From Candidatus Puniceispirillum sp. (lineage in GTDB: Bacteria; Pseudomonadota; Alphaproteobacteria; Puniceispirillales; Puniceispirillaceae), in contig JADHOU010000004.1 of NCBI GenBank assembly GCA_016778825.1, forward strand, positions 1 through 17,535: a stretch of 17,535 bases of DNA, given 5' to 3'. Every line of letters starts with the position of its first letter. Within the stretch, counting starts at the first letter, position 1. Below the pieces are notes generated by a model. The model did not search any database and was not told where the DNA came from. It saw only the letters and a program-made list of their open reading frames with translations. Both the position numbers and the translations under genes were made by a program. Shown piece by piece: positions 16,059 through 17,535 of the stretch.

Positions 16059-17535
16059 GGCTTGCTCACAAATCCTGAAACGACCTTTTTATGGCCTGCT
16101 TTATCAAACGCAATCAATAGCTTGTCTCCATCAATTGTCAAAATATTGCCCATTCCAAATTTCTGGTGAAACACACGGTCGCCGATTGTAAATTCGGTCT
16201 TGTTATTGGCTGGTTCCCAATTGCCATCAGCCGGTTCGGCGCGGCGTGCCGCCATCCGTCGCCACCCCGCACCATAGCCGCCAGCACTATAATCACCAGC
16301 CCCATATCCGCCATTCGCGCCAAAGCCATTCGTACCCGACACATCACCAAGCCGCGCCGCGGTCACACGGCCAAGCCCCATGCCTTGTTCCATATCTTCA
16401 ATAATATTTTCAGGCGGCAATTCCTGAACAAAGCGTGATGGAATTGACGATTGCCATTGGCCATGAATCCGCCGGCTATTGGCAAAGCTAATGAAAAGAT
16501 CGCGCCGCGCTCGGGTGATACCAACATAGGCCAAGCGGCGTTCTTCTTCGAGACCAACAGTGCCATTTTCATCCATTGTGCGCTGGCTTGGGAAAATCCC
16601 TTCTTCCCAGCCGGGTAAAAACACCGCATCAAATTCCAGCCCTTTTGCCGCATGAAGCGTCATCAGCGTCACCTCGCCATGCTCAGGGTCGGCATCACCA
16701 TCGGTAACAAGCGCGATATGTTCCAAAAATCCCTGAAGCGAGTCAAAATCCTGCATTGCATTGATCAATTCGGTCAGATTCTCCAGCCGGCCTTCAGCAT
16801 CGGGTGATTTATCAAGCTGCCAAATTTGTGTATAGCCCGATTCATCAAGCACCATTTTGGCAAGATCCGCCTGATGCGTTGATCCGGCAAGATCGCGCCA
16901 ACGTTTGATATCCTGCACAAAACTGCCAAGCGCGTTACGTGCCGCAGGACGCAATTCTTCGGTTTGCACAAGATCAATCGCCGCCGCCAAAAGCGGCTTG
17001 TCCGACGACCGCGCCTGAATATGAACCGCCTGCAAACTAGCCGTGCCAAGGCCGCGCTTTGGCGTATTGATAATCCTCTCAAACGCCAGATCATCGGCGG
17101 GTTGGGCGATAAGCCGCAAATAGGCAATGGCATCGCGAATTTCTGCGCGTTCATAAAACCGCGCACCAACCACCCGATAAGGAAGGCCAATCGCAATAAA
17201 CCGTTCTTCAAATTCACGGGTTTGAAATCCGGCACGAACCAGAACGGCGATTTGCGAGAGATGAACGCCCTCTTTCATCATTGTTTCAATCTGGCTGGCG
17301 ATATTACGCGCCTCGTCAGGCCCATCCCAATAGCCATTGACCCGCAGTTTTTCGCCGTCATCTGCCGATGTATATAAGGTTTTGCCAAGCCGCGTTTCGT
17401 TGTGCGCGATGATTTTGGACGCCGCTGCCAGAATATGGCCGGTTGACCGGTAATTTTCTTCAAGCCGAACCGTCTTGGCACCGATGAAATCGCTTTCAAA
17501 GCGCAAAATATTGCCAACTTCGGCACCACGCCAGC
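16055..17535 (-). CDS. uvrD: UvrD/PcrA superfamily 1 DNA helicase, C-terminal two thirds (5' truncated by window)
   Basis: This frame is open to the right edge and enters mid-gene with WRGAEVGNILRF, the helicase motif III region, so the true start lies outside; a TTG at 17506 is internal. UvrD/PcrA is a 3'-5' helicase of nucleotide excision and mismatch repair. Visible are motif IV LEENYRST (about 30 residues in), motif V VTLMTLHAAKGLEFD and motif VI EEERRLAYVGITRARRDL. After the helicase core is a Gly/Tyr-rich linker (GTNGFGANGGYGAGD and on) and a small C-terminal domain starting FTIGDRVFHQKFGMG that resembles the Tudor-like RNA-polymerase-binding domain of PcrA/UvrD. The stop overlaps prmA by 4 bases. 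Between uvrD and pcrA as a name, sequence alone does not decide. Confidence 0.93.
   Translation of the reverse strand, partial: WRGAEVGNILRFESDFIGAKTVRLEENYRSTGHILAAASKIIAHNETRLGKTLYTSADDGEKLRVNGYWDGPDEARNIASQIETMMKEGVHLSQIAVLVRAGFQTREFEERFIAIGLPYRVVGARFYERAEIRDAIAYLRLIAQPADDLAFERIINTPKRGLGTASLQAVHIQARSSDKPLLAAAIDLVQTEELRPAARNALGSFVQDIKRWRDLAGSTHQADLAKMVLDESGYTQIWQLDKSPDAEGRLENLTELINAMQDFDSLQGFLEHIALVTDGDADPEHGEVTLMTLHAAKGLEFDAVFLPGWEEGIFPSQRTMDENGTVGLEEERRLAYVGITRARRDLFISFANSRRIHGQWQSSIPSRFVQELPPENIIEDMEQGMGLGRVTAARLGDVSGTNGFGANGGYGAGDYSAGGYGAGWRRMAARRAEPADGNWEPANNKTEFTIGDRVFHQKFGMGNILTIDGDKLLIAFDKAGHKKVVSGFVSKP

Noticed and set aside
16055..17506. uvrD starting at TTG 17506
   Set aside because: The frame stays open to the window edge and codes for WRGAEVGNIL, a conserved internal helicase motif, so the gene is truncated and this is not its start.

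Overview
The window is a stretch of chromosomal housekeeping DNA from an alphaproteobacterium. The evidence is the gene order (3' end of the dcw cluster, murG-murC-murB-ddl-ftsQ-ftsA-ftsZ, then lpxC-bamD-recN-ligA), a FtsZ with a long Ala/Asp/Ser-rich linker ending in an alphaproteobacterial-style DIPAFLRRQ tail, and a long (~590 residue) aminopeptidase P. G+C is roughly half by eye and genes are packed very tightly. This suggests a marine lineage such as the SAR116/Puniceispirillum group, but that assignment is inference and not proven here.

Layout. Positions 1-5446 (+) hold the murein precursor and divisome genes: the murG tail, murC, murB, ddl, ftsQ and ftsA. They are joined by 4-base ATGA overlaps, or by a 13-base overlap at ddl/ftsQ. 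A 170-base gap follows; it carries a hairpin, two GANTC sites and a 52-codon ORF with a good ribosome site whose stop overlaps the ftsZ start. ftsZ (5617-7380) is followed by two inverted repeats, the second resembling a Rho-independent terminator. lpxC (7614-8576) and bamD (GTG start, 8749-9561) come next, each with its own leader of about 170-230 bases. recN and ligA follow bamD after 2 and 3 bases. On the other strand, convergent with ligA, is a second coupled unit: uvrD/pcrA (5' end outside the window), prmA and pepP, again joined by ATGA and GTGA overlaps.

Together the genes build the cell wall and divide the cell. MurB/MurC/Ddl make the UDP-MurNAc-peptide and D-Ala-D-Ala. MurG makes lipid II. 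FtsQ, FtsA and FtsZ form the divisome core. LpxC commits to lipid A synthesis and BamD helps insert outer-membrane proteins. RecN, LigA and UvrD maintain DNA. PrmA methylates ribosomal protein L11 and PepP trims X-Pro peptides.

I found no mobile element, CRISPR array, tRNA or rRNA, and no convincing undescribed multi-gene system. The most worthwhile loose ends are the small ORF, hairpin and GANTC sites between ftsA and ftsZ, and the structured leaders of lpxC and bamD. Two starts need care: pepP is best started at the GTG at 15135, and ddl at the ATG at 2437.
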